Shown here: piece after piece, positions 25,736 to 38,700 of the stretch
Numbering within the stretch: the first letter of the stretch is position 1
How the letters are laid out: every line of letters begins with the position of its first letter
Source: Membranipora membranacea
Lineage: Eukaryota; Bryozoa; Gymnolaemata; Cheilostomatida; Membraniporidae
Reading direction: 5' to 3'
DNA length: 64,000 nucleotides
Assembly (NCBI GenBank): GCA_914767715.1
Contig: OU612065.1
Location: 29,138,001-29,202,000, forward strand
The notes under the pieces: generated by a model
The model's database searches: none
Told to the model about the DNA's origin: nothing
The model's input: the letters and a program-made list of their open reading frames with translations, nothing else
Program-made: the position numbers and the translations under genes

Positions 25736-26317
25736 CCAACGCACCACTCTTTCATAATTGATAGGAATCTCTTTAAAATCCCGGATTTAACGCAAAATGA
25801 CAATACATGGCTGTTGGGATCAAACTTGTTTTTATGGTATTGTTGAAACAAGTAGAGTGGGTGGAGGATGATCATTTTTATGTCACTCATTGTGACTCTA
25901 CAGAATCTGTCAATCTAATTTCCTGTATTGTATATATACTGGATAGTGTCTGCACGCAAACGATAAAAAATTTCATTGGTACACTAGACTCTAGAGGAAT
26001 GTTTTGGGAGAGGAAGAATGTGCCTTATCATGCTAGCTATCATTTACTGTCATCATCACATTATATAATCTACAACCTTAGCCAGCGGAATTTGGTGCTA
26101 GCCGAATTAAAGTGGCTGAATTTACGACTAGCTAATATTTATGGTATGTTTGAGGATTGGTTTGAACTCCAGGGTTCGGTATATTGATTATGATTGCTTG
26201 ATCATCTTTGAATCCTATTTGTCTAATAAAATAGGGGTTTGGGAGAGGCCTTTTTTCCCATCATGATTCAATCTGTGTTGAAATTGGAATAATAATGCCA
26301 TCTAGTTAGTTTTCTTA

Positions 26318-26374
26318 TAGCCTGTCTTGGCAAGCTCTGTTCGAAAACCGGACAATGCTTTTCAAGACAGGCTA
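26318..26374. repeat. Short hairpin repeat, TAGCCTG family, copy 4
   Basis: TAGCCTGTCTTGGCAAGC and GCTTTTCAAGACAGGCTA are imperfect arms around a loop of about 20 bases containing TTCGAAAACCGG. It has the same termini as the copies at 1153, 2051 and 15960, with a longer loop. Confidence 0.75.
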
Positions 26375-26876
26375 GGTTTTGTACAATAAGAGACATGTCG
26401 AACTTAATACACCCCACAACTAGCAGCCATGCCATAATCCCCCAGCAATCGAGCTGAATTCATACATGTAACTGACTGCTCTTTGACCTTCCTCTCCAAA
26501 AAGATACTCTCAACCACACTCTCTAGCATTTCAAAGCCCGCAGATCGAGCCCTGTTCCTATCAAAGAAAGACAAACTGGGGGATGTGTAACTGGACTGTA
26601 ACATGATTCTTCGGCATTCATTCGAAATTTGTACCAGCTCTAGCCAAACTATCACAAGAGTTTTTTTCTCATAACATTAAATCCTAATCATTCAAATTTG
26701 GGGTTATCAACACCATATTTAATCAATCATTTTTCCCATGACAGGGCTATATTTTAGGTTTTTATATTACAAGGTTATATTAATTATGAGCAAAGGATCA
26801 CTGTAGCTCACCAACGCAAATACCATCTACTGATTTTTAGCCTGTTAGGACAATAGTTTTGTCCTCTACAATAAGT

Positions 26877-26915
26877 GACATCAGGGAGAATGGATTCCAT
26901 TCTCCCTGATGACAT
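26877..26915. repeat. Near-perfect hairpin, CAGGGAGAATGGA arms
   Basis: TCAGGGAGAATGGA and TCCATTCTCCCTGA are exact complements around one base, at 26881-26909. The pairing extends a little further outward. The sequence is similar in kind to the palindrome at 8013-8040. Confidence 0.8.
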
Positions 26916-27690
26916 CAGGTGACATTTCCCTCAAATATTTTAACATGTTTAATTTCATTTCAAGGCCAGGTGACATATATATGTATACATATTTTACAGA
27001 CACCTCCATAAATGTTAACCTTGGCTCAATGAATGATTTATTGATTATATTAATCTATACAGTATCAACCATTTGTGGTGATTTGAAAAGTAGACCTAGT
27101 TCAGACAGTCAATTTAGATGGGGTAATATCTGAACTTGGAGCAAATTCTTATCATGAACTAAACTCATTGTTCTTATGTTGTCGAGAATATGACAGAATG
27201 ATCAATATATATAAAGTGAAAGTCACTTGGTATCTATTATCTAATACCAAGCAGCCAATACTAGTTTTACATCAGGGAGTTTCGCTCTAAAGTCCAAAGT
27301 GTCCCTGCATGATAGAAGTTGTGCCCTCCTGCCGAAAGTGAACACAACTTTTCATTTGAAGTGTGCCACCTTTGGCGGTCCTGACATCACTCTATATAAC
27401 TCTTTTGATTGGCCAAATTTAGTAATACAGCTGGACAATATTGTATCTCTTACAACAGAAGAAGAGCAGCTTTTCACAAATCCACAAATTAACTATAGCT
27501 ATACACAACGATGATATACTAACCATAGAAATTCATTCACAGGAGATGAAGTAGCCATCCTATCTTATCTAGTGAGCTACACTTCTCCTCTTGTAAGTAT
27601 GTATAATATCTAGTTATTTAGGCATATAAATAAAATAAATTGATGTAAAATAAGATAGGAGATAATAGTAAATATATCTTCCATTCTCCC

Positions 27691-27800
27691 TGGTCTGACC
27701 AAGGACTAGGAGTCTGGAGTAACAGTTACTCCATGGTCTGACCAAGTATCTGTCTTCTCCTTGGTCAGACCAAGGAGTAATAGTTACTCCTTGTTCTGAC
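27691..27800. repeat. Compound repeat with GGTCTGACCAAGG in both orientations
   Basis: GGTCTGACCAAG occurs directly at about 27692 and 27735. The inverted CCTTGGTCAGACCAAGGAG lies near 27761. TAACAGTTACTCC and TAATAGTTACTCC also repeat. The block can fold several ways and has no coding potential. Confidence 0.65.
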
Positions 27801-28644
27801 TGTGAAGATAACGCTGAACTTGGTCTCTGAACTAATAATTGAAGGAACTCTAAACTTGACCTTTGTTGATTGATCCTGATTGACTACTTCTAATCTACTG
27901 TAAGTTTAGTTTAGATATACTCTAGGCCTGGGCCTTCTATAGTCGGTGCAAGTCCAGTGGCTGCTGAGTTGGTGATCTCATCTTGAGCCGAGAAATCATT
28001 GATTGATTAGTTGTAAAAGATTATAAGAGGTCAACATGTTGATTTTTGGTTGATCGAGATATGAGCTCACCTTCCGAGTATGCGTCTGTATCTATTCTTC
28101 CCAATTTTAGCAGGGTAAATTAAGTAAGTGTATCATTAAGTAGGTGTAGGCTGTGATATCGATGTTCAGTTCATTGGGGATGAGATGTATCGAACCAAGG
28201 CGTTGAAAGCGATTTAACCTGAAGGATTTAGAATTCCTTAGACGAATAAAATGAAATTTTCACTTGATTGAAATTAAGAAGGCCCCAGCTAGACTACAGT
28301 GCACAGTGCATGCATGCCATACTGCAAGCTTCTGATCATCACTTTGCTGAGAGGTTGCACTGGGAAACACAAGTAGTTAGATCACAAACACATTTGACCC
28401 GGTTTGGTGAAAGTGAGATATACATAGCCTCATACATCTTTCCTTCCAACAGGTCTGTGTGGCCACAAATCCCCTGTGGGAGGGGGAGGGCTGGGCATTT
28501 TAATGGGTCTACTTAAAATCTAAACATTTAGAAGATTTCATGTACTTTAGCTATCTTACAATAGAGGTTTTGAGTATCCCTTTATTCTCCTAGCCTTTTG
28601 GCTGTGATGGGATAGTAATAGTTGCACTTCATTAGCCTTAAGCG

Positions 28645-29008
28645 TGGTTCACATTGTCCCAGATGACATTAGGATGCCATCCCAGATGCTTAACCCAGAT
28701 GGTCCCAGTCTTATGTTCACATTGTAAAATCCATCCCAGACTAGCAATTAGGTTTTTGCCTGGGATAGTGCTGGGATAATGTTCACATTGTTTAGGATCG
28801 TCCCAGATCATCCCAATGTGTGGTTCACATAGCACCCAGATGTAAAATGAGTCTGGGTCCATCTGGGACAGCATTGGGAAAGTTTGACGCTTACAAACTT
28901 TCCAGATACTGTCCCAGACCGACCCAGAGAGACTGGGATTGTGTCATTTTCATGTTCACATTGACTGGGATGGCTATCTGGGATGGTTGTCTGGGACAAT
29001 GTGCACCA
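28645..29008. mobile_element. 364-bp foldback element rich in internal CCCAGAT/ATCTGGG repeats
   Basis: The left end TGGTTCACATTGTCCCAGAT is matched by the inverted right end TGTCTGGGACAATGTGCACC. The interior repeats TTCACATTG and CATCCCAGA, with inverted forms ATCTGGGA and GACTGGGA, at least ten times. There is an inner ACTTTCC pair on either side of the centre near 28890. No transposase is present. It ends about 740 bases upstream of the X11 start codon. Confidence 0.75.
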
Positions 29009-29749
29009 GCCATTACTCTGATGCTATTATCAATACCAACTGTACAAATTAATGCTGATGTGAATAAATATATAAAGGCACCTGGAGTTTGTGAGCATTT
29101 CCTGTAACAAGAAGACACTGATCAAAGTTGGGTTGTGCAAATATTTTTTTGACAAAATTATACTACCGGGATTCGACTTTATATAGTGTAGTAGTATTTT
29201 TTCACTCAATTGATTGTTGAGCGCTCAAACAACTTGAAAATTTCAACCCAAATGGCATTTAGTTTAACGGATATTTCAAATTTTGTTTGATAAATAGGGT
29301 ATTGAAAAATAAAAACCAAATGATCCCATCCAACTTCATTCATACCTCTACCTTCATTTTCTCTAGCAAAGTTGGAGAACTAAGTGTGTGTGCTTGTATG
29401 AATCTTTGACTACAAAAATACAGTGCAACCAAGTAACTCCTCTGCGAAACATCCTGCATAACACTCAAAGATTGATTTTCGACACTTAACCCTTCATATG
29501 AGAAAAAGTGCAAGTCTGCTGCTCAACTCCTGAGTCTGCTGTTGTGAAACAATCTCAGAGATAGCACAAACTTACACAAAGTGAATTAACAGTATTGATT
29601 TACAATGACCATTTATTGAGTTTTGCATTATTCTTAACTAGCATTTAGAGACCAAGGGAGTTATCAGCAAGCTGCAACAATCCAAGTTACTGTTACTTGT
29701 CCGAGATTGCTGCAGTATCACCTGAGAAGACTTCGAAGTGTACAGCATC
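29009..29749 (+). promoter_or_regulatory. Upstream and 5' untranslated region of the X11/Mint gene
   Basis: No open frame of note and no recognised promoter element. The translation start is taken as the ATG at 29750, because the four codons upstream open with GTG, not ATG. Confidence 0.4.
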
Positions 29750-32700
29750 ATGGACACATTGTCTAAACCGGAGGGAGAAGACTCTGCCAATGATTTAAGT
29801 CTAGGAATCGAAGATCCTCAAAATATGATCGGAACGGCTGATGATAACACACCTCAAACCGGGATATCTCCTGGAACTGTGGCTAGTTTCAGTAAAGAAC
29901 GCTCTCCATCCCCGGGCATTGCAAGGCGAGTTCTCACAGAATCTACTGACAAACCAACCGAGGAACCAACCGAGGCGGTTTCGGCACCTCAATCTGAAGC
30001 TAGCACAGATGCAGCAATTGATAATTTGACAGAAAAACTTGCCAATAGCTTACTAGAAAAACCTAACTCGCAGCCTCAGAAGCAACAATATGTTAGTATC
30101 AACCAGAAACTAGCTGAGAAAAGACAGCAAGAAATGAAGGAGCAACTTGCCAAAAAGCAAACTCTGATCAATGCGGATCTTGTTGCTATTCACACCAGCG
30201 CGAGTATAACTCAGCTTAGTCAGGATGACATTGACATAGCAGCACCAACTGAAAATGGTTCTCTGAACGGACATATTAACGAACCGAACATATCAAGTGA
30301 TATTCTAATGCCCCAGGCTCTGTCTGACAATGTCATGGACGCAAGTATTCTCAATATAAGTAAGCCATCAACACTAAACCCCTCAACAGCGCCAAGTAAT
30401 CAGACTATATTCGACGTAACTAATGGTATTGACTCTCTAACGCCTGCCAGTGAAAGCTCGGGAGCACATGAAGTGGATATTTTAACGGCAATGTCAGGGG
30501 AGCCTACTCCTAATTCTTTACCATTGGTTACTGATGGAATATCCGATGGGGAGATCAGTTCAGATTCAGACGAAGAAGGAGAGGTAGATTTATCCGCCGG
30601 TCTTGGTCAGAATCACCGGGTATGTTTCTGTTTATTTGAGTGTAGCCTACCTAGTGATCATCTTGCATTTCATTCCATGATGATTAGATAATTCGGCTCA
30701 TAAAGTAGTAGACATCCACTTGTAAACTTAGAAATGGTTGATAATACAATGATATGCAGGTAGTTAGGGACTATTGATCGAACATAACCACGAACCCATA
30801 TGGGATATCATAAATGCCATTAGCATAAGACTTTGCATAATACCACAATTTTCAAACTATTGGTATTCAACTTCCACAGTTTCATATATTCTGTATATGA
30901 TGAGTTTGATGTATTATCTGAAATTATTGATTCCTGTTGGGTTCCCTCACTTTCAGAATCATAGAAAGTGTTGATTTTAGTAATGCAATTTAAAATTCAA
31001 ATGATTCATCTGCTCACTGATATACTTTGTTACATAGCAGATGGTTAGAAGAAATTATGACCATCATGATCAGTCGGATCCCTTCTTTACTTCGCATGAG
31101 TCGATAATGAACAGTAAAACATCTGAGGAGAGACAAGCTATGAGGGAAACACTCAGGGATATACAATCAGCTGTCTCATTAAACGGTCAGCTCTCTGGAC
31201 AATCTGCGCAACAGAACACTAACCAACAACAACAACAACAGAGGAATAGTACTACCCCTATATGGGAAATAAGGTTAGTAATCACAACTATAACACCTGA
31301 GGTGAGAATTGCTCTGCATGTGACCGGTTCATTGTATGCATGAGCTACCTTGTCAAGCCTTGCTGTTTCGATCAGAAGAGATCGATGCTTTTTGAGTAAT
31401 GCAAACAGCTATCACTTTGGCTGCAGGTCCCATCACAAATACGAAACAACAAAGCTGAATTGGTGCTAACTTTGCATTCACACGTGATTGTGTGAAGGGT
31501 GATGGCAATTGAGTTAATTTATACATTGCAAGAATTGTGGGAAAATGGCGCGTGCTCCACATTTTCCATTCCTAGTAGAGTCATAAACTGGATAAGGACA
31601 GATGAATTTACTTGAAAAGGCTGTGACCTTGAGGTTTGATCTTAGTGTCGGCTATCACACAAACTTTATTGTTAGCGCATCCTCCCTTACCTACTTTGAA
31701 ATGTAGCTTTTTGATCAGGGAGTTTTGATGTTGAGAGAAAGTATACTAAGAGAATGCATGCTGAATTAGCCTTATTGATTTTCATTTCAATTTGTTGCAC
31801 GCTTCAATATCTCTTATTGCTTTGAAAAGCTTTGAGGTTAGGCAGCAGATAAAAGTGGTATTTATCATCAGAGCCTTTGAGAGTATTCGAGCCTTTATAA
31901 GTCACATGCTGCTGCCCGGTATTGATCTGCTGCCTCTTGTGTAATGCCTAGATTCTAACGTCAGCTGATTCATAAGTGCTTTATTATCGGAATATTGTCT
32001 GTGCTGCTGTAAATTGAAATTACATTCGTCATCATAGTCTGTCGGTATACATTTCAGTTGAGCAATGAAAGCAAGCAATGATAACGGTAGGACCCCTCAT
32101 GCAGTCCTAGTATACTAAACAAATACTCAAGTCAGTCATTTTTCATTTAAAAACCGCTGTCGACTCGTAGATGTATCATTTACTCCTTGTAAGGTTCGCC
32201 AAGCCAACTAAAACCAAACGAATTTCATGCTTGTTTGGCCTATTTTACCTTAGGGAGATAAAATTTCCCTCTTAGTTTCTAATCATGTAACATTGTGAGC
32301 TTGACATTCATTACATTTTAAATTCACAGAAAAATGCACTTAAATTGATTTTATTGGGTGAGAGATGAGTGTGTTATTACTGAAGTTGGTATCCTGAGAT
32401 TGTGACAAGTTCTACATACTGATGAGTGGGCTCTCTAGGTATAGAATACAACCATTAGTAAAGGAAATGGTTTCAGTTACATTGCTATTATAGTTAAAAG
32501 ACTTCACAATCACTGGTCCTGTTTTGAACCATGTCATATCTCCAACAAGCTTACTCTGTTTGCTGATTGGCTAAGAGATAGGGACCTATCTGTGTGGTCC
32601 ATAGAGTATATAATAACTCTGTGTGGTCTCAGTGACAAATACCACTATTGGCGCTATTTGTGTATGTCTTCTTCAGACAATATTAGCTGGAACGTAATGT

Positions 32701-35700
32701 CAGTTAGTATCATCGTCAGGCGGCTACTTCTTTTGTTTTTGGAAAAAATTAACCGCGTGACATGGCTAGTCACTTGGAGGCTGCTCAAGGATATTCTGTA
32801 TTGTGATTCTGTATTTAGTATTGCTTTTCAAATAAGTTTTGAGCAATATAATTGACCAAGTTAACTAACGGAAATGCAAACATAGACTCGATGGTTTAAG
32901 CTTCATATGACTTTGCTGCGGGCATAATGTACATAATACTGACACTGTCCCTTATTTTCAGAGAATCATATGCTGAGACTCTGAGGCAACAGGAAGAGAA
33001 GAGGAAGCAGAGAATGGAGCTGGAGAGAATATATGAACAGGAGTACCATGAGAGACAACTCATGGAGAGTAAGTACTTAAAATACATAGTACATTGTTCC
33101 GCTCTTCTCCACACTGACGTCGAGACTACACTATTAACATGTGCATCTCTGATTGTTAGAGTCACTTTGATAGAAAGATTAAATAACATAACTGCCCCTG
33201 ATTTATAAAATTTGAACATTGTTTACGCCGAATCCCTTGTGATGGTATTCATGCTAGGTGAATTAGTTCACTCTCTATCAATCAGAGATATACATGCAAT
33301 ATAGTATAACACATCAGTATGGCTCTTCTCTGGACGGCACAGGAAGATTTCGGGTCATACCAATCATTTCCTGGTACTTGAATGAGAAGTTAGACTATGG
33401 TTTGTATGCTAAAATAGGTCAGATAATTTAAATGCCAGACCGGAATTATGCCAGTTCCTGGTAAAACATCTTAAAATATCCCAGACAATGCACTGTGCAT
33501 CATTAATAAATCATATTAACCAGCTTATTAGATCAATTGTTTATTGGAATTGTAACTCTCTCCTGGCAATCAGATGGGTATCATCTCTTCCACTAAAGTT
33601 GAGTGTGTCCTATTTGACATAACTGCACACAGTGGCATGTCCACATGCACTTTTGTTGTCGCTGAGATGATAGAACATATTTTGGCTTCCTCTTCGAACA
33701 GTCACCAGGCGTATTGACTGTGAAATCCTTGAAAAATCAACGGTAATGATATATTATTAAGAACTCGGTGTCTAACCACTAGTAATCCTATACTACCCAT
33801 CTGCCTCAGGAGTTCGAGGGCGATGAGCTATGGTTGTACAAATTATACCTATAGGGTTTGGCAAAAGCTCAAATAACTGAAGCTATTACTCCCTGCTAAA
33901 TCAGTCTGTTATTGGGTTTGGAATTGTATCAGTTTGAAATGTACACGGAACTCTGATATAAAGCGAAGTGTCACCAATACCACCCAATATGTAGCATGAC
34001 AACGCAGAAAAGCCCATGGAATAATCTAGCTCATGTGGAAAGAAAGCTTTAGTGTCAGACTTGAGTGGTGGTTTCTCTGGGCTTGACTTTTTGAACATAT
34101 TATGATATTCACCAATAATACTCGTATTTTGTTTTAGTTGAGCGTCTGGAGGCCGATGACAACAAGGTTCTTCCTGCTCAAAGCTTAGATGAAGATTTCA
34201 ATGAACCACTCAATACTGGTAAGATAAGATTGTGTTTGATACACAGCTCTACTATGTGGCCCCTGTGACAAACCAGGGCTGAGGGGAGCATTCTGAAATG
34301 CACATGAAACAAGACAAAATCAAATAGGGTCAATCGTGTTCGATAGTCTAATCTTCATTTGGAACAATAATGGCATACAATAAAACTTGCCCAAAGCTGA
34401 CTCATTTTTTGTTAGATTCAATTCAATCGGTGTGAGATAGTCGACTCCCCTTTTACTCAGGCTGACCATCCCTTCCCTTGAGTTGGTGTTTACAGTGGCA
34501 AATTTTTGTGATTGACCATTAATATTTCTATATTAACAGATTACTTTTCGTCTGATGAGGAGGATATGTATGATGGAGACTCAGATTCAGGAGGACGAGG
34601 TTGGGGATGGGGTGCTAACAGTAAATACTCGCGCCTCGGTAACGGAGAAAGTCCACATCCCAGGCTCTCAGGCTCGACTCAGCAGCACAGCAGAGTAAGG
34701 ACACAGAGCTCTAATGCTAGCAGGATAGCCGAGCATCACAGAACGACGTCACCTAGAACAGTACAAAGAGAAACTCTCAGGTAAGCTGAGCTGTCTAATA
34801 ATATTTTGGTAATATAACATCACATTTGTGTGAAATGTCAAACAATATCCCAAAATATCAACCTGCAATTCTCATGATCATACAATCCTTAACTAAGGTA
34901 AACCTAGCTTTATCTCGAAGGCCTCTTTTTTTTCTGTCTACAAGGTGGAATTTGAGACTAGGATAGGGTAAACCTCATCGCTACTCAAGGTGCAAAATCC
35001 TAACTTGGGTAATTTTGGTTAAATATCCTCTAACAGATAGATGGCCAAACAGTAAGCCTAACATCTTTGAAGAAAGAAAACAGTTCCGAAATTTCATCCC
35101 TAGTGATTTGAGTTGCATAGGGGAAACTTTGCTATCTTGCTGTCAGTACATAAGTATCTACTGAAGATAGGGTGAAATTCACACATATCAGTTGCTTTAT
35201 TTGCATAAATATGTGCTGGTCATTTAGTGTAGACCAAGAGAACAAGGTGACAGCGTTTAAAAATATACATAGAAGTGAATGTTGCTAGAAAGAGCAGCAA
35301 TACTCTTTGCTTTGACTGCAACAGTTTTCATCATCAATATGAATTGAAATAAGCATAGCAGGCCTATACACAAAATTGCGATATCCAATCTTGTTATAGC
35401 AGGTCAATGAATCATGTTTCAGAGCAGCACAAAGTTAACAGAAGTTTGTACAGTGGCCTAGATTAATAATTTATCTTAAAAATTGAGGAGGGATTTTTTG
35501 AATCACCTTTTTATGGCCAGTATCATCTGCTGCTGGAGCTTGAAATTATCCTTCTGTTTGAATGTGAGAATTATTTTGAAAAGTTTGACAGCGATGAAAA
35601 TTAGGGAGCTCTTCTGATCATTTAAACTCAGCTTCAATGATCAAAATGAGAAACACTAAAAGTTACCAAACATAGTGTTGCCTCCCTTGCCTAAACATTG

Positions 35701-38700
35701 ATTAAGAGATATTTGTTGTTGTTGCGGAGCAGAGAGAATCGCCTATCTAACAGTTCTTACTCCAGCAGCTCACAGTCTAGTACAGCCCCGCCCTCAACAG
35801 TACGATGTAAGGCTCATGAGCGACCTGATAGTGATAGCAGTAGTTCTAATAGCTGGGATTACGGGGACGGACAGTCACCTGCCCACCTGATTCCCGCTGC
35901 TGAACAACCTGCTCCCACCAGGAAAAAGCGTGAGCAAGGTAAGTAATATCTAGAACTAGATCAAATCTGCTCCTGTTTTCCCGCATTCAGCTTGTCAATG
36001 GAGGCAAGCAACTCCAAATGCAGGCAATTTGGACCAAACTCGGTCTATGTAATATCATACATAGCTATTTTGCATACAGCAAGGCCCTCAGGCGTTATCA
36101 TTACATATATATCCTTACCTAAATTTATTAAATGAATGGTCACTACCAAAATGAATATCAATTTATGTATCCTGTACTACATGAATGTCCTGAATGAATG
36201 TGCACAAAGAGACACAGCCAAATCATAGCTACAACCATACGAGGCATCACATTCTGATAACTGAATTTCTTGGGTATGCTTCATCCAGATTAGATACCGT
36301 ATTGATACAGTGAGGATATAAGAAGGTTAAGCCCTCTTATTTACCCGAAATCAGTAGAGCCTCTGTAGACAAAGATACAATGTTTTATGTTCGGTTTGAC
36401 CTTAGGTGATTATGATACTGATGAGGAAACTGATATGCTACTTAATAAACCATATCAGGGTGAGGGACGTGTAGACCTACCCGCTGACACTCAGGAGCTA
36501 GGAAATCAGGCTATGAAAAACAAGGCCAAAGAAGGTCAGTACTATACATTCGCAATTGTCTAATACTCATGATCAGATTGGGGCAAAACCAAAAGTCTGT
36601 GTTTTGATGCTCCAAGTTTGAGAATTACACTAAATGCAAACAATGATTATTAAAAATTTTATGGTTTGTGAGACATCTAACATGAACTACCCTGATAAGA
36701 GCATAACTTGGTTTTCTTTCTAACATTAATGTGTTTGATCAGCATTACCAGCGTTCGGAGTTTCTCCCCATCTGAATGTCATAGTCAAGAGAGCAACTCC
36801 CAATATTGGCTGCGATTCAAAATTATTGTATTGCACAGAGGGCGCTCACACCTAGCCTTGTCACATGGCTATAAAAAAAGTAGCCGCATGACAAGGAAAG
36901 CTTTTACCCGATTCACTGACTTTCCTGATGTTGTATCATCCTCGCTAACAATAACTATTTATGAGTTTTACTTTGTTTTCATGTTCTCATGATGATGCTA
37001 ACTATTTGAAAAACATAACCGCTTTAATATCATTAACATAATGGTGAGTTAGTATTATGGTTATCGGGTCATCTTGCTAGAATGTCATTGTCAAGGATAT
37101 AATTCGTCTTGTACTGGATAAGGGCAGGACTAAGAAGGTGGATTTGATGTGAATATTCAGTTAAAAATTTGACATTGATATCGAAGAAGAATTTGTCTAG
37201 TCTACTCCATTATTTAAATAACTGCTTACACTTTTTTTACATGTTGGTGACGCAAGCTATTGCAATCTGTCTGCTTGTTTTAGGATTGGTACACTTGACT
37301 TCCCAAACACGTCCTGTCATAATATATAAATGTTTATGTCTAGTTTTATTTTACTTAATTCATTCCAATTATAAATTTATTCATCAGCTGCAGAAGATCG
37401 AACTGGAGGTTTGTACAAAGTACTAACATGTGATAGTTTATTTGAATGTTCAGAGCGTTATTGCTGTGCTTTTCGGCCAAAATTTCTATGAAGCTGATTG
37501 AGATCAACTGATAATTTACTGAAGCTATGAATAAAAACTGTGGACTTTTTCTTTTGAGTGTGTGGTAGAAAACTGTGTTAGTAAGGTTTAACATGTCACA
37601 GATGTTTAATTGTTCTAAGTGACAGCCCGCTTTAAATACACAGGCTTAAAGTTGTGGGCGGATCTTTTTAACGCAACGTCATTTAACTCCGCCCATATGG
37701 AGTATCAATTTATTGAACTACAGAGAGAATAATCCAGAATGTTTTTTAATGATTTCTGCTGCTCGGCTTTAGGGTCCTATCTCTCTATCTCCTGCATGTT
37801 TAACTAGATTAGACTTTTTATGTGATTCGTTCGCTCGACTTTATCTCTTTGTTTGTGCAATGAAATATAAAAATGCACACAAGGTACAAGCCACAGGGTT
37901 GCATTCCAACTAAGTTTTAAAGTTTGATATTTGACTCTCTCTATCATTACGGCAGACCTAAGTGCGTTAGTTACTGTGCAGTTAACCATAAATGTATTGT
38001 ATGGTGTTGCTGGCATTCCATTATCATAACTAAAACCGGTAAATACTGGAATGCCACTAACAGCCCAAGGTTGATCCAAGCTGTATGTTTCCACTATAAA
38101 TTCACTTTCTGTCTTATTGTAGTGACTGTTTATGACCCGGATGAACCTACAGTGCTGATAGAAGGTATATTATTTAGAGCTGCTTATCTCGGCTCCACAC
38201 AGCTTATGTCTGAGTCACAGCCAAGTAAAGGTATCAGAATGTTACAAGCTCAGGAGGCAGTTGGTAGAATCAAGGTAATGTGAAAACTAGGCATCAAATG
38301 TCTAGATAGCTCTAGTTCCCAGGCCATTGTGGTAGTTTGCGATAGTGACCCCACTCTGTCCTTGTCACTCAAGCAATGTATGGACTCCCTAACCTAACTA
38401 GGGAGTCACGGTTAGATTTAACTGACACCTCTGGGCCACTGGTAAATCCCTCGGAGAGGCTGTAAAATATTTGATTGTAAAGAGTTGTCCCCTCTCTGAA
38501 CACCATGATCAAAGAGGAGGCAACTTTATGTTTTAAGTATTTATATCGCTTTTACACAAAAAGAATGATAGCATCGAGCTGATTGAATATGTTTTATCCT
38601 CATTTTGTTTGAAGAATTGACTCAGTTTGTTGGTAGACTGACTAGCTAAGATATGATTATTAGTGTTGATCATGGTCTGTTATTGTATGTTTTAAAGAGT

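Larger units (their letters stand above)
25736..28640. other. Intergenic region without a recognised gene
   Basis: A 126-codon forward frame at 25807-26187 and an 83-codon reverse frame at 26404-26655 are open. Neither shows a recognisable motif, and the first has AT-driven composition. The second reads more like protein (an RSAGFEMLESVVESIFLERK stretch) but has no identified partner exons. The short repeats inside are listed separately. The region is the common upstream flank of SLC6 (-) and X11 (+). Confidence 0.5.

Noticed and set aside
25807-26187. 126-codon open frame on the plus strand
   Set aside because: AT-driven composition, no recognisable motif, no splice-linked partners. It is the size expected by chance in AT-rich DNA.
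26404-26655. 83-codon minus-strand frame with protein-like composition
   Set aside because: It reads more like protein than its neighbours, but no family was recognised and no flanking exons could be joined, so no gene is claimed.
29841-30029. Open frames overlapping the first X11 exon in other frames and on the other strand
   Set aside because: They are shadows of a long low-complexity coding exon; only the X11 frame links to downstream exons.
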